DNA of 64,000 nt from Streptomyces roseicoloratus (GCF_004117935.1 NZ_SDOY01000048.1:1-64000), one strand, 5' to 3'; counted from the stretch's first letter, positions 45,666-54,153 are shown. Made by a program: numbers and translations. Notes: a model not told the origin generated them from the sequence alone.

Positions 45666-46507
45666 CGACCCGCTATGTCACGCCCTTGCGTGAGGGGGGA
45701 TCGCTCCCCGGGATCGTCGAGGCCGACGATCTCGGCACGTACGTCATGAAGTTCACCGGCGCCGGACAAGGGCGCAAGACGCTGGTCGCCGAGGTCGTCT
45801 GCGGGCAGCTGGCCCGGCGGCTCGGGCTGCGGGTGCCGGAGCTGGTCGCCATCCAGCTCGACCCCGTCATCGGGCTCTCCGAGCCCGACCAGGAGGTGCA
45901 GGAGCTCCTCAAGGCGAGCGGCGGGCTCAACCTCGGCATGGACTTCCTGCCCGGGTCGCTCGGCTTCGACCCGCTCGCCTACGCGGTCGACCCGAAGGAG
46001 GCCGGCCGCGTCGTCTGGTTCGACGCGGTCATCAACAACGTCGACCGCTCCTGGCGCAACCCGAACATGCTGGTGTGGCACGGCGACCTGTGGATCATCG
46101 ACCACGGCGCCACCATGATCTGGCACCACAACTGGCCCGGCGCCCGGGCCTCCGCCGCGAAGCCGTACGACGCCTCGGACCACGCCCTCGCGCCCTTCGC
46201 GCCCGACATCGCCGCCGCGGCCGCCGAACTGGCCCCGCTCGTCACCCGCGAGCTCCTCGAACAGGTCGCCGCCGACGTGCCCGACGAGTGGCTGGCCGAC
46301 GAACCCGGCTTCACGAGCGCCGACGAGGTGCGCGCCGCCTACGTCGAGGCGCTGCTGCCGCGCGCCGCGACCATCCACGAGCGGATCACCCTCGGCCCCC
46401 GCGTCGAGCGCCGCCCGCAGCAGCCCCCCGGCTGGCTCGCCGAACGCCTCGCCCCCCGCCCGCACGCCGCCGAGCCGCACGCCCCCGAGAAGGACGGCAC
46501 CACGTGA
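45647..46507 (+). CDS. HipA family kinase
   Basis: A 286-residue protein of the short HipA/PI4K-like kinase family. The N-terminus has a glycine-rich strand (VTPLREGGSLPGIVEADD) and a KFTGAGQGRKTL region. The catalytic loop FDAVINNVDRSWRNPN (about 125-140) and the metal loop WIIDHGA follow. The C-terminus is Pro/Arg-rich. It lacks the N-terminal domain of classical HipA toxins and no HipB is next to it. Its TGA overlaps the start of a DUF3037 gene, so the two act together. GTG 45647 lies inside the integrase fragment. Confidence 0.82.
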   Translation: MLEEVVATRYVTPLREGGSLPGIVEADDLGTYVMKFTGAGQGRKTLVAEVVCGQLARRLGLRVPELVAIQLDPVIGLSEPDQEVQELLKASGGLNLGMDFLPGSLGFDPLAYAVDPKEAGRVVWFDAVINNVDRSWRNPNMLVWHGDLWIIDHGATMIWHHNWPGARASAAKPYDASDHALAPFAPDIAAAAAELAPLVTRELLEQVAADVPDEWLADEPGFTSADEVRAAYVEALLPRAATIHERITLGPRVERRPQQPPGWLAERLAPRPHAAEPHAPEKDGTT

Positions 46508-46887
46508 CCGACCGCGATGTCTTCGAGTACGCGCTGCTGCGCGTGGTGCCGCGCGTCGAGCGCGGCGAGTGCTTCAACGCGGGCGTGGTCGTCTACTGCC
46601 GCGCCCGCTCCTTCGTCGCCGCCCGCACCCATTTGGACGAGACCAAGCTGGCCGCGCTCGACCCGCACGCCGACGTCACCGGCGTACGCGCCGCGCTGCA
46701 CGCGGTCGAGGGTGTCTGTACGGGCGGCGAGGCCGCCGGCCAGGCCGCCGGCGACGACGCCGGCCGGCGCTTCCGCTGGCTGATCGCCCCGCGCTCGACG
46801 GTGGTCCAGCCCGGCCCGGTGCACACCGGACTGACCACCGACCCCGAGGCCGAGGTGGAACGCCTGCTCGCCCTGCTCGTGCGCTGA
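46504..46887 (+). CDS. DUF3037 domain protein
   Basis: A 127-residue soluble protein. FEYALLRVVPRVERGECFNA is the DUF3037 signature, with a later RFRWLIAPRSTVVQPGPVHTG strand. Function is unknown, but DUF3037 genes habitually follow HipA-like kinase genes, which suggests a substrate, adaptor or antidote role. Start GTG 46504 overlaps the kinase stop in GTGA, giving translational coupling. Confidence 0.82.
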   Translation: MTDRDVFEYALLRVVPRVERGECFNAGVVVYCRARSFVAARTHLDETKLAALDPHADVTGVRAALHAVEGVCTGGEAAGQAAGDDAGRRFRWLIAPRSTVVQPGPVHTGLTTDPEAEVERLLALLVR

Positions 46888-46933
46888 TCCGGTGGTGGCG
46901 GCGGGGGAGTGATCCTGCGCACCCGGTGGGCCG

Positions 46934-46995
46934 TTGACACCGGGTGCCAGGGCTTCTAGCGTCTCGTCCTGCGGTCGATACTAAGCGGTCGCTCA
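46934..46995 (+). promoter_or_regulatory. Strong promoter and TetR-like operator before fabG
   Basis: A perfect TTGACA (46934-46939), a 17-base spacer and TAGCGT (46957-46962). About 20 bases downstream lies TAAGCG-GT-CGCTCA (46982-46995), a near-perfect dyad of the type bound by TetR regulators of acyl-CoA and fatty-acid genes. The regulator is not in this window. Confidence 0.6.
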
Positions 46996-47084
46996 CCTCT
47001 TCCCGGGGCGGTTCCCCGGGGGGAACGGGCGGGCCGCGGGGTAGGGACCGTACACAGGGACGATCCAAGGGCGAGGAGAACAGC

Positions 47085-47846
47085 ATGTCCACCACCGAGC
47101 AGCGCGTAGCCGTCGTCACGGGTGCGGCGCGGGGCATCGGAGCCGCCACCGCGATCCGGCTCGCGGCCGAGGGCCGCGCCGTGGCCGTACTCGACCTCGA
47201 CGAGGCGGCCTGCAAGGACACCGTCGAGAAGATCACCGCCGCGGGCGGCACCGCGCTCGCCGTCGGCTGCGACGTCTCCGACAGTGCCCAGGTGGAGGCC
47301 GCCGTCGCCCGGGTCGCCGCCGAGCTCGGCGCGCCCACCATCCTCGTCAACAACGCCGGCGTGCTCCGCGACAACCTCCTCTTCAAGATGTCGGAGTCCG
47401 ACTGGGACACCGTCATGAACGTGCACCTGAAGGGCGCGTTCCTGATGGCGAAGGCCTGTCAGAAGCACATGGTGGACGCGGGGTTCGGCCGGATCGTCTC
47501 GCTCTCCTCCTCCTCGGCGCTCGGCAACCGCGGTCAGGCCAACTACGCGGCCGTCAAGGCCGGTCTGCAGGGCTTCACCAAGACCCTCGCCAAGGAGCTC
47601 GGCAAGTTCGGCATCACCGCCAACGCCGTCGCTCCCGGCTTCATCGTCACCGAGATGACCGCGCAGACCGCCGAGCGCGTCGGCATGGGATTCGAGGAGT
47701 TCCAGGCCGCCGCCGCCTCCATGATCCCGGTCCAGCGCGTCGGCCGCCCCGAGGACGTCGCCAACGCCATCGCCTTCTTCGCCGGTGACGACGCCGGCTT
47801 CGTCTCCGGCCAGGTCATGTACGTGGCCGGCGGCCCGCTCAACTGA
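47085..47846 (+). CDS. fabG: 3-oxoacyl-ACP reductase, SDR family
   Basis: A 253-residue classical short-chain dehydrogenase. TGAARGIG binds the cofactor, NNAG stabilises the core, and the serine of SLSSSSAL and YAAVK give the catalytic Ser-Tyr-Lys set. The C-terminus is FabG-like. It should reduce 3-oxoacyl thioesters with NADPH; a specialised dehydrogenase role is possible as Streptomyces carry many paralogues. GAGGAG lies 7 bases before the ATG. A second SDR gene follows after 23 bases in the same transcript. Confidence 0.88.
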   Translation: MSTTEQRVAVVTGAARGIGAATAIRLAAEGRAVAVLDLDEAACKDTVEKITAAGGTALAVGCDVSDSAQVEAAVARVAAELGAPTILVNNAGVLRDNLLFKMSESDWDTVMNVHLKGAFLMAKACQKHMVDAGFGRIVSLSSSSALGNRGQANYAAVKAGLQGFTKTLAKELGKFGITANAVAPGFIVTEMTAQTAERVGMGFEEFQAAAASMIPVQRVGRPEDVANAIAFFAGDDAGFVSGQVMYVAGGPLN

Positions 47847-47869
47847 CGCGCGGCGCGGAGGAGTACAGC

Positions 47870-48637
47870 ATGAGCGCGAAGGAACTGCCCGAGCCCTCGG
47901 GCAAGGTGGCCCTGGTCACCGGTGGAAGCCGGGGCATCGGCTACGGCGTCGCCGAGGCCCTGGTGGCCCGCGGCGACCGGGTCTGCATCACCGGGCGGGG
48001 CGAGGAGGCCCTCAAGGAGGCCGTGGAGCGGCTCGGTGCCGACCGGGTCATCGCGGTGCCCGGCAAGGCCCATGACGAGGCCCACCAGGCCGCCGCGGTC
48101 GAGGCCACCATGGAGGCCTTCGGACGGGTCGACTTCCTGGTCAACAACGCGGGCACCAATCCGGTCTTCGGCCCGATCGCCGACCTGGACCTCAACGTGG
48201 CCCGCAAGGTCTTCGAGACGAACGTGGTCTCGGCCCTCGGTTTCGCCCAGCAGACCTACCGGGCGTGGCAGAAGGATCACGGCGGGGCGATCGTGAACAT
48301 CGCCTCGGTCGCCGGCATCTCCGCGTCGCCGTTCGTCGGCGCATACGGAATCAGCAAGGCGGCCATGATCAACCTCACCCTTCAGCTGGCGCACGAATTC
48401 GCCCCGACGGTCCGGGTGAACGCGATCGCACCGGCCGTGGTGAAGACGAAATTCGCCGCCGCGCTCTACGAGGGCCGGGAGGTCGAGGCGGCCGCCGCGT
48501 ACCCGCTGGGCCGGCTCGGCGAGCCGCGGGACGTCGGCGGTGCCGCCGCCTTCCTCACGTCCGCGCAGTCGGACTGGATCACCGGTCAGACACTGGTCGT
48601 GGACGGCGGCATTTTCCTGAACGCCGGTGTCGGGTGA
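47870..48637 (+). CDS. SDR family oxidoreductase
   Basis: A 255-residue short-chain dehydrogenase with TGGSRGIG, NNAG, the serine of NIASVAGISAS and YGISK in the expected places. It is co-transcribed with the fabG-like gene, and the pair is conserved in Streptomyces (positions equivalent to SCO1346/SCO1345, from memory). GGAGGAG precedes the ATG. It probably uses NAD(P)H on a hydroxyacyl or related substrate. Confidence 0.87.
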   Translation: MSAKELPEPSGKVALVTGGSRGIGYGVAEALVARGDRVCITGRGEEALKEAVERLGADRVIAVPGKAHDEAHQAAAVEATMEAFGRVDFLVNNAGTNPVFGPIADLDLNVARKVFETNVVSALGFAQQTYRAWQKDHGGAIVNIASVAGISASPFVGAYGISKAAMINLTLQLAHEFAPTVRVNAIAPAVVKTKFAAALYEGREVEAAAAYPLGRLGEPRDVGGAAAFLTSAQSDWITGQTLVVDGGIFLNAGVG

Positions 48638-48705
48638 CCGGTATCCGGACACCCTGCTGAATTCTTGACCGGTTTGGCCCCGGTTATACGAGAAATGCCT
48701 CGAGT

Positions 48706-48752
48706 GCCCCGCCAGGGCGGCCCATTGACCTGGCGGGGCGCTGCGGTATGGT
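48706..48752 (+). promoter_or_regulatory. Inverted repeat overlapping the promoter of the ABC binding-protein gene
   Basis: GCCCCGCCAGG (48706-48716) pairs perfectly with CCTGGCGGGGC (48729-48739). TTGACC (48725-48730), 16 bases, TATGGT (48747-48752) is a promoter whose -35 overlaps the second arm. It could be the terminator of the SDR pair, an operator, or both. Confidence 0.55.
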
Positions 48753-48785
48753 CGGCCGATCCCTGGCTGAACGAGGAGCGTGCAC

Positions 48786-50366
48786 GTGTTCAACCGGACC
48801 AGTCTGCAGGCCGCTGCAGCCCTTGCGTCCATATCCCTCCTGTCCGGATGCAGTGTGTTTTCGGACAGTGAATCCGCAGCGGACCAGAGAATCGTCGTAG
48901 GGACGACGAGTTCTCCCACGACCCTCGATCCGGCGGCCGCCTGGGACAACTCCTGGGAGCTCTTCCGGAATGTGTTCCAGACCCTCGTCGCGTTTCCGAC
49001 CGGCAGCACCATTCCGCAGCCGGACGCCGCCGACTGCGCCTTCAAGCAGGGGTCCTCGAGCCGGGTCTACGAGTGCAAGATCCACGACGGTCTGACCTTC
49101 TCGAACGGCCACAAGCTGGACGCCGAGGCCGTCAAGCACTCGATCGAGCGGATCCGCACCATCGACGCCGACGGCGGCCCCAACGGCATGCTGGGCTCGC
49201 TCGACAAGATCGACGTGCTCGACCCGCAGACGGTGGTCTTCCGGCTCAACCAGCCCGACGCCACCTTCCCCTTCGTCCTCGCCACCCCGGCCATGTCGAT
49301 CGTCGACCCGGCGGAGTACCCGGCGGACAAGCTCCGCGAGGACGGCAAGCTGCTCGGCTCCGGCCCGTACGTCCTCGACTCGTACACCGAGGGCGACAAG
49401 GCCGAGCTCACCAGGAACCAGAGCTACAAGGGCTTCGCCGAGCGCAAGAACGGCGGGGTGACCATCCGGTACTTCAAGGAGTCCGAGCCGATGGTCGCCG
49501 CCCTGAAGAAGAAGGAGATCGACGCGACCTACCGCGGTCTCACCGCGGCGGAGGTCGTCGACCTCCAGGCGGACAAGCCGGAGAACCAGAGCCTCCAGCT
49601 GGTCGAGTCCACCGGCGCCGACATCCGCTACCTGGTCTTCAACGCCAAGGACTCCACGGCCGCCAAGCCCGCCGTCCGCAAGGCCATCGCCCAGCTCGTC
49701 GACCGCGACGAACTGGTCAGCAAGGTCTACCAGGGCACCGCCGAGCCGCTGTACTCGATGGTCCCCAAGGGCATCGCCGGCCACACCACCAAGTTCTACG
49801 ACCGCTTCGGCTCCCCCGACGCCGCCAAGGCCAAGAGCATCCTGCGCAAGGCCGGCATCACCGAGACCGTGAAGCTGGACTTCTGGTACACCACCGACCG
49901 CTACGGTTCCTCCACCGCGGCCGAGTTCGCCGAGCTCAAGCGCCAGCTGGAGGCCTCCGAGCTGTTCGAGGTCACCCTCCACGGCAAGCCGTGGAAGGAG
50001 TTCCAGAAGGGCTACCAGAAGGGCGAGTACCCGGTCTTCGGCCGCGGCTGGTTCCCCGACTTCCCCGACCCGGACAACTTCATCGCCCCCTTCGTGGGCA
50101 AGGAGAACGTCCTCGGCACGCCCTACGTCAGCCCTGAGATCACCGGCGAACTCCTCCCGAAGTCCCGGCGCGAGAGCGACCGCGGGGCCGTCACGGACGA
50201 GTTCACGCAGGCGCAGGAGATCATGGTGCAGGACGTCCGGCTGCTGCCGCTCTGGCAGGGCAAGCTCTACATCGCGGCGAGCGAGGACATCGCCGGCGGC
50301 GAGCGGGCCCTCGACCCGCAGACCGTCATGCAGATGTGGGAGCTCAGCCGCCGCACCAGCTGGTAG
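48786..50366 (+). CDS. ABC transporter substrate-binding lipoprotein (peptide/nickel type)
   Basis: A 526-residue SBP family 5 protein. The signal peptide ends in a lipobox (LLSGC, Cys about residue 21), then RIVVGTTSSPTTLDPA starts the mature domain, and the FSNGHKLDAEAVKHSIER region is typical of oligopeptide-binding proteins. It is tethered to the outer membrane face and feeds a permease that is not encoded here. GTG 48786 is preferred because GAGGAG (48773-48778) is 7 bases upstream; GTG 48780 would be too close. Confidence 0.9.
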   Translation: MFNRTSLQAAAALASISLLSGCSVFSDSESAADQRIVVGTTSSPTTLDPAAAWDNSWELFRNVFQTLVAFPTGSTIPQPDAADCAFKQGSSSRVYECKIHDGLTFSNGHKLDAEAVKHSIERIRTIDADGGPNGMLGSLDKIDVLDPQTVVFRLNQPDATFPFVLATPAMSIVDPAEYPADKLREDGKLLGSGPYVLDSYTEGDKAELTRNQSYKGFAERKNGGVTIRYFKESEPMVAALKKKEIDATYRGLTAAEVVDLQADKPENQSLQLVESTGADIRYLVFNAKDSTAAKPAVRKAIAQLVDRDELVSKVYQGTAEPLYSMVPKGIAGHTTKFYDRFGSPDAAKAKSILRKAGITETVKLDFWYTTDRYGSSTAAEFAELKRQLEASELFEVTLHGKPWKEFQKGYQKGEYPVFGRGWFPDFPDPDNFIAPFVGKENVLGTPYVSPEITGELLPKSRRESDRGAVTDEFTQAQEIMVQDVRLLPLWQGKLYIAASEDIAGGERALDPQTVMQMWELSRRTSW

Positions 50367-50396
50367 CACCCCGCGGAACCCGGGCGGCGGGCGGCG

Positions 50397-50419
50397 TTGT
50401 CAGTGGGCACCGGTAGGTT
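50397..50419 (+). promoter_or_regulatory. RecA-independent DNA-damage promoter (PafBC type) of ung
   Basis: TTGTCAGTG (50397-50405), 8 bases, TAGGTT (50414-50419): an exact match to the TGTCRGTG-N8-TANNNT pattern. Just downstream, CGTTCG (50422-50427) and CGAACG (50435-50440) form an inverted repeat in the early leader. The ung start is at 50460. Confidence 0.8.
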
Positions 50420-50459
50420 CTCGTTCGGAGTACACGAACGCCCACCGGAGGAACCTGAC

Positions 50460-51143
50460 GTGACCGACACCGACCTGCTGCCCGAGTCCTGGCGCGGCGT
50501 CCTCGGCGAAGAGCTGGAGCAGCCCTACTTCAAGGAGCTCACCGAGTTCGTCGAGGAGGAGCGGGCCAGGGGACCGGTCTTCCCGCCGCGCGACGAGGTC
50601 TTCGCCGCCCTCGCCGCCACCCCCTTCGACCAGGTGAAGGTCCTGATCCTCGGCCAGGACCCGTACCACGGCGAGGGCCAGGGACACGGCCTGTGCTTCT
50701 CCGTCCGCCCGGGCGTCAAGACCCCGCCCTCGCTGCGCAACATCTACAAGGAGATGCAGGCCGAGCTCGGCCACCCGATCCCGGACAACGGCTATCTGAT
50801 GCCGTGGGCCGAGCAGGGCGTCCTGCTGCTCAACGCGGTGCTCACGGTCCGCTCCGGCGAGGCCAACTCGCACAAGGGCAAGGGCTGGGAGAAGTTCACC
50901 GACGCCGTCATCCGGGCCGTCGCCTCCCGCCCCGACCCGGCCGTCTTCGTGCTGTGGGGCAACTACGCCCAGAAGAAGCTCCCGCTCATCGACGAGGAGC
51001 GGCACGCGGTGGTGAAGGGCGCCCACCCCTCGCCGCTCTCGGCGAAGAAGTTCTTCGGCTCCCAGCCCTTCACGCAGATCAACGCGGCCGTCGCCGCCCA
51101 GGGCCACGCGCCGATCGACTGGCGCATCCCCGACCTCGGCTGA
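50460..51143 (+). CDS. ung: Uracil-DNA glycosylase (family 1)
   Basis: A 227-residue enzyme that removes uracil from DNA by hydrolysing the glycosidic bond. The water-activating motif GQDPYHG (about residues 63-69) and the HPSPLS minor-groove loop (about 189-194) are intact; LLLNAVLTVRSGEANSHKGK is the uracil-recognition region. GTG 50460 has CGGAGG 8 bases upstream. It is preceded by a damage-type promoter and followed by a terminator. Confidence 0.95.
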   Translation: MTDTDLLPESWRGVLGEELEQPYFKELTEFVEEERARGPVFPPRDEVFAALAATPFDQVKVLILGQDPYHGEGQGHGLCFSVRPGVKTPPSLRNIYKEMQAELGHPIPDNGYLMPWAEQGVLLLNAVLTVRSGEANSHKGKGWEKFTDAVIRAVASRPDPAVFVLWGNYAQKKLPLIDEERHAVVKGAHPSPLSAKKFFGSQPFTQINAAVAAQGHAPIDWRIPDLG

Positions 51144-51148
51144 CCTCC

Positions 51149-51190
51149 CGGATCCGGCGCGCCGTGTGCGGTCACGGGGCGCCGGATCCG
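51149..51190 (+). terminator. ung terminator
   Basis: CGGATCCGGCGC (51149-51160) pairs perfectly with GCGCCGGATCCG (51179-51190) around an 18-base loop, beginning 5 bases after the ung stop. Confidence 0.75.
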
Positions 51191-51228
51191 GCAGGCTCGG
51201 AGGGGGAACCGAACGCGTGGAGGCCGTG

Positions 51229-51702
51229 ATGACCGGGCAGCAGGTGTCGGACGACGCCGTCATGACCAGGATCGGGCAGGCGATGATGCTGCTCCACGGC
51301 GGCGACCGGGAGGAGGCGCGGAACCGCTTCGGCGCCATCTGGGACCAGCTCGGACCGGACGGCGACCCGCTGCACCGCTGCACCCTCGCCCACTACATGG
51401 CCGACGCCCAGGACGACCCGGACGCCGAACTCGCCTGGGACCTGCGCGCGCTGACCGCCGCCGAAGGCCTCGACGAGGACCGGCTGGCCCGGCACGGCTC
51501 GGCGGCGCTGCGCGCGCTCTACCCGTCGCTCCACCTCAACCTGGCCGCCGACTACGTGAAGCTCGACCGCCTCGACGCGGCCCGCGTCCATCTGGACCGG
51601 GCCCGCACCGCCTCCGTGGTCCTGGACGACGACGGGTACGGCAACGGGGTGCGGGCCGCGATCGAGCGGCTGGAGCTACGGCTCCGGGAGCGGCGCTCGT
51701 AG
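51229..51702 (+). CDS. Hypothetical helical-repeat (TPR-like) protein
   Basis: A 157-residue, all-helical protein. Paired helices such as IGQAMMLLHGGDREEARNRF and LHLNLAADYVKLDRLDAARV fit tetratricopeptide repeats. It would serve in protein interaction; no partner is indicated. ATG 51229 has GGAGG 5 bases upstream; GTG 51217 is an alternative with GGAGGGGG further up. Confidence 0.75.
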   Translation: MTGQQVSDDAVMTRIGQAMMLLHGGDREEARNRFGAIWDQLGPDGDPLHRCTLAHYMADAQDDPDAELAWDLRALTAAEGLDEDRLARHGSAALRALYPSLHLNLAADYVKLDRLDAARVHLDRARTASVVLDDDGYGNGVRAAIERLELRLRERRS

Positions 51703-51731
51703 ACGCCGCACGGGGCCGTCCGGGCGTCGGC

Positions 51732-52214
51732 TCAGTGCCCGTGGTGACCCCGGCACAGCTTCGCCTGCGGGCTGTCCGCGCTCCAGCCTCCGTACGCCTG
51801 GCCCAGGGCGCACACCTCGGCCCGGTCACGCGGCATCCGCGGCACACCCGGCGGTTCGGCGACCGGGTGCCGTGGCTTCTGCTTCTTGGGCGCGGCGGAG
51901 GAACGGGACGGCTCGGCGCGGCGGGGCCGGGCACGGGCCTGTCCGTCCTCGTTCCGGCGCCGCTCCACGGACGAGCGCGCCTCGGACTCCGGCGGATCGG
52001 GCATCGCCGCCTCCAGGGCCTCACGGGCGGGGCCCTGGACGATCTGCGGAGCCACGTCCTGGCGGGCGGGAGCGGCCGGAACGGCGGCCGGACCGCCGGG
52101 CGCGGGTACGGGGGACGGGGAGGGCGGTTCGACCGCCATGCAGCCCGAGAGGGCGGCCATCGCCACCCCCGCGAGCAGCGTCACTGTGGTTCGGGTCTTG
52201 TGCACCCGCGCCAC
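51732..52214 (-). CDS. Hypothetical lipoprotein
   Basis: A 160-residue exported protein. The signal peptide ends at LSGC (Cys about residue 25), a Pro/Ala/Arg-rich disordered stretch covers most of the length, and the C-terminal 30 residues have two cysteines and AYGGWSADSPQAKLC that may form a small disulfide-bonded head. No family is recognised. GTG 52214 is used; GTG 52205 is also possible, and GGAAGGAG sits somewhat far upstream. Confidence 0.65.
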   Translation of the reverse strand: MARVHKTRTTVTLLAGVAMAALSGCMAVEPPSPSPVPAPGGPAAVPAAPARQDVAPQIVQGPAREALEAAMPDPPESEARSSVERRRNEDGQARARPRRAEPSRSSAAPKKQKPRHPVAEPPGVPRMPRDRAEVCALGQAYGGWSADSPQAKLCRGHHGH

Positions 52215-52310
52215 TTTGCAGCGCGGCTCTCCTTCCGCGCGCCCCTACTCGCGGGGAATGCCCCGCATGAGTGATCATCGCGCCCCGAGGCTGACCGGGG
52301 CCGGAGCGGG

Positions 52311-52838
52311 TCAGTCGCCGGTGGCGCCGTCGATGCGCTCGCGGACGAGGTCCGCGTGGCCGTTGTGCCGCGCGTACTCCTCGATCATGTGGAGGTAGAT
52401 CCAGCGCAGGTTGAACATCTCGCCGGAGCGGTGCTTCCCGGCGCCGAGGTCGTCGAGCGCGCGCCCGGCGGCGAGGGTCCTGGCCCGGGCGATCTCGGCC
52501 CGCCAGGTGGCGTGAGCCTCTTCCCAGGTGTCCTCGGCGGTGACGCGGATGTCCCGTTCGAAGTCCTCCGCGGTGCTGTAGATCCACGGCGCGTCCTCGC
52601 CCGCGAGGACCCTGCGGAACCAGCCGCGCTCGACCTCGGCCATGTGCCGGACCAGACCGAGCAGGCTGAGGGGCGAGGGCGGGGCGGAGGCCGTCCGCAG
52701 CTGGGCGTCGTCGAGCCCGGCACACTTCATCTCCAGCGTGGCCCGGTGGTAGTCCAGCCACTGTTCCAGGGCCGCGCGCTCACCGGTGAGGGTGCCCGGT
52801 TCGACGCGGGGGGTGGTCTCGGTGCGTTCTGCGGTCAT
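52311..52838 (-). CDS. DinB family (DUF664) protein
   Basis: A 175-residue four-helix-bundle protein of the DinB/DfsB type. Metal-binding histidines are suggested in LVRHMAEVERGWFR and IYLHMIEEYARHNGHADLVR. In actinobacteria some members are mycothiol-dependent transferases; despite the name it is unrelated to DNA polymerase IV. CAGGAT lies 7 bases before the ATG, so the message may be leaderless. Confidence 0.82.
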   Translation of the reverse strand: MTAERTETTPRVEPGTLTGERAALEQWLDYHRATLEMKCAGLDDAQLRTASAPPSPLSLLGLVRHMAEVERGWFRRVLAGEDAPWIYSTAEDFERDIRVTAEDTWEEAHATWRAEIARARTLAAGRALDDLGAGKHRSGEMFNLRWIYLHMIEEYARHNGHADLVRERIDGATGD

Positions 52839-53223
52839 GCACCGCATCCTGCCCCGTATCCACCGCCCGAACCGGGGGCATGACGTCCCGTCATCCGCAC
52901 GGCACGGCCGCGTTCCGCCGCTCCGGCCGTGGCCCTCCGGACGCCCTCGCGCGTGCCGTCTCCCACTTCGCCCGGACTGATCCTGCGCGGCTTCTGCGGC
53001 TTCTGCGGCTTCGACGGCATCGCGGACTGGCGGCCGCCGGTTGCCGCCCGGCCGTCCCGCGTAAGCTGACCGGCGCGAACGCCCGTACCAGGAGCCCCCG
53101 CACCGCCGCCACGCGCGGGAGCGCCCGCACCGCGCCCACCCGAGGACGCGCCCGGTACGGGGACGCCGGTCAGGGAACGTCCTGACCGCGACGAACAGGC
53201 GCGACGAACAAGAAGGAGACCCC

Positions 53224-54153
53224 GTGAAGGTCGGCTGCATCGGACTCGGCGACATCGCGCGCAAGGCCTATCTGCCCGTCCTGGCCACGCTCCCCGGGGT
53301 CGAACTCCACCTCCAGACCCGCACGCCCGCCACCCTCGACGCGGTCGGCGACAGCCTCCACCTGCCCGCCGGCCGGCGCCACCACGACCTCGACTCGCTC
53401 CTCGCCGCCGGCCTCGACGCCGCCTTCGTGCACGCGCCGACCTCCGTCCACGCCGAGATCGTCACCCGGCTCCTGGAGGCCGGCGTGCCCACGTACGTCG
53501 ACAAGCCGCTCGCCTACGAGTACCCCGACTCCGAGGCCCTGGTGGAGCTCGCCGAGAAGCGCGGCGTCGGCCTCGCCGTCGGCTTCAACCGCCGGCTCGC
53601 GCCCGGCTACGCCCAGTGCCTCGACCACCCGCGCGACCTGATCCTCATGCAGAAGAACCGCATCGGACTGCCCGAGGACCCGCGCACCTTCGTCCTCGAC
53701 GACTTCATCCACGTCGTCGACACCCTGCGCTTCCTGCTCCCCGGCGAGGTCGAACACACCGACGTGCGTGCCAGGATGCGCGACGGGCTGCTGCACCACG
53801 TCGTGCTCCAGCTCTCCGGCGACGGCTTCACCGCCATCGGCATGATGAACCGCATGAACGGTTCGACCGAGGAGATCCTCGAGGTGTCGGGCCAGGACAC
53901 CAAGCGCCAGGTGCTCAACCTCGCCGAGATCGTCGACCACAAGGGCCAGCCCAGCGTGCGGCGGCGCGGCGACTGGGTGCCGGTGGCCCGTCAGCGCGGC
54001 ATCGAGCAGGCCGTGCTCGCCTTCCTCGACGCCGTACGCGACGGCCGCCGGCTCAGCGCGCGCGACGCCCTGCGCACCCACGAGCTGTGCGAGTACGTGG
54101 TGCGCGAGGCGCGTTCCCAGGACCGTTCGCGGGCTACCGCCCAGGAGGGGTGA
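53224..54153 (+). CDS. Gfo/Idh/MocA family oxidoreductase
   Basis: A 309-residue NAD(P)-dependent dehydrogenase. The Rossmann start VGCIGLGDIARKAYLPVLA, the VDKPLAYE motif (catalytic-type lysine, about residue 98) and the C-terminal beta domain with DDFIHVVDTLRFLL are typical. Substrates are sugars, inositols or similar. The GTG has AAGGAG 6 bases upstream. The 3' end overlaps the convergent lnt gene by 20 bases. Confidence 0.87.
   Translation: MKVGCIGLGDIARKAYLPVLATLPGVELHLQTRTPATLDAVGDSLHLPAGRRHHDLDSLLAAGLDAAFVHAPTSVHAEIVTRLLEAGVPTYVDKPLAYEYPDSEALVELAEKRGVGLAVGFNRRLAPGYAQCLDHPRDLILMQKNRIGLPEDPRTFVLDDFIHVVDTLRFLLPGEVEHTDVRARMRDGLLHHVVLQLSGDGFTAIGMMNRMNGSTEEILEVSGQDTKRQVLNLAEIVDHKGQPSVRRRGDWVPVARQRGIEQAVLAFLDAVRDGRRLSARDALRTHELCEYVVREARSQDRSRATAQEG

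Noticed and set aside
50422..50440. A LexA (SOS) box at ung
   Set aside because: The half-sites are in the order GTTCG...CGAAC, opposite to the actinobacterial GAAC...GTTC box.
52311..52838. Reading the DinB-family protein as a second translesion polymerase
   Set aside because: It is a 175-residue four-helix protein (DUF664 type), not a Y-family polymerase; only the name is shared.
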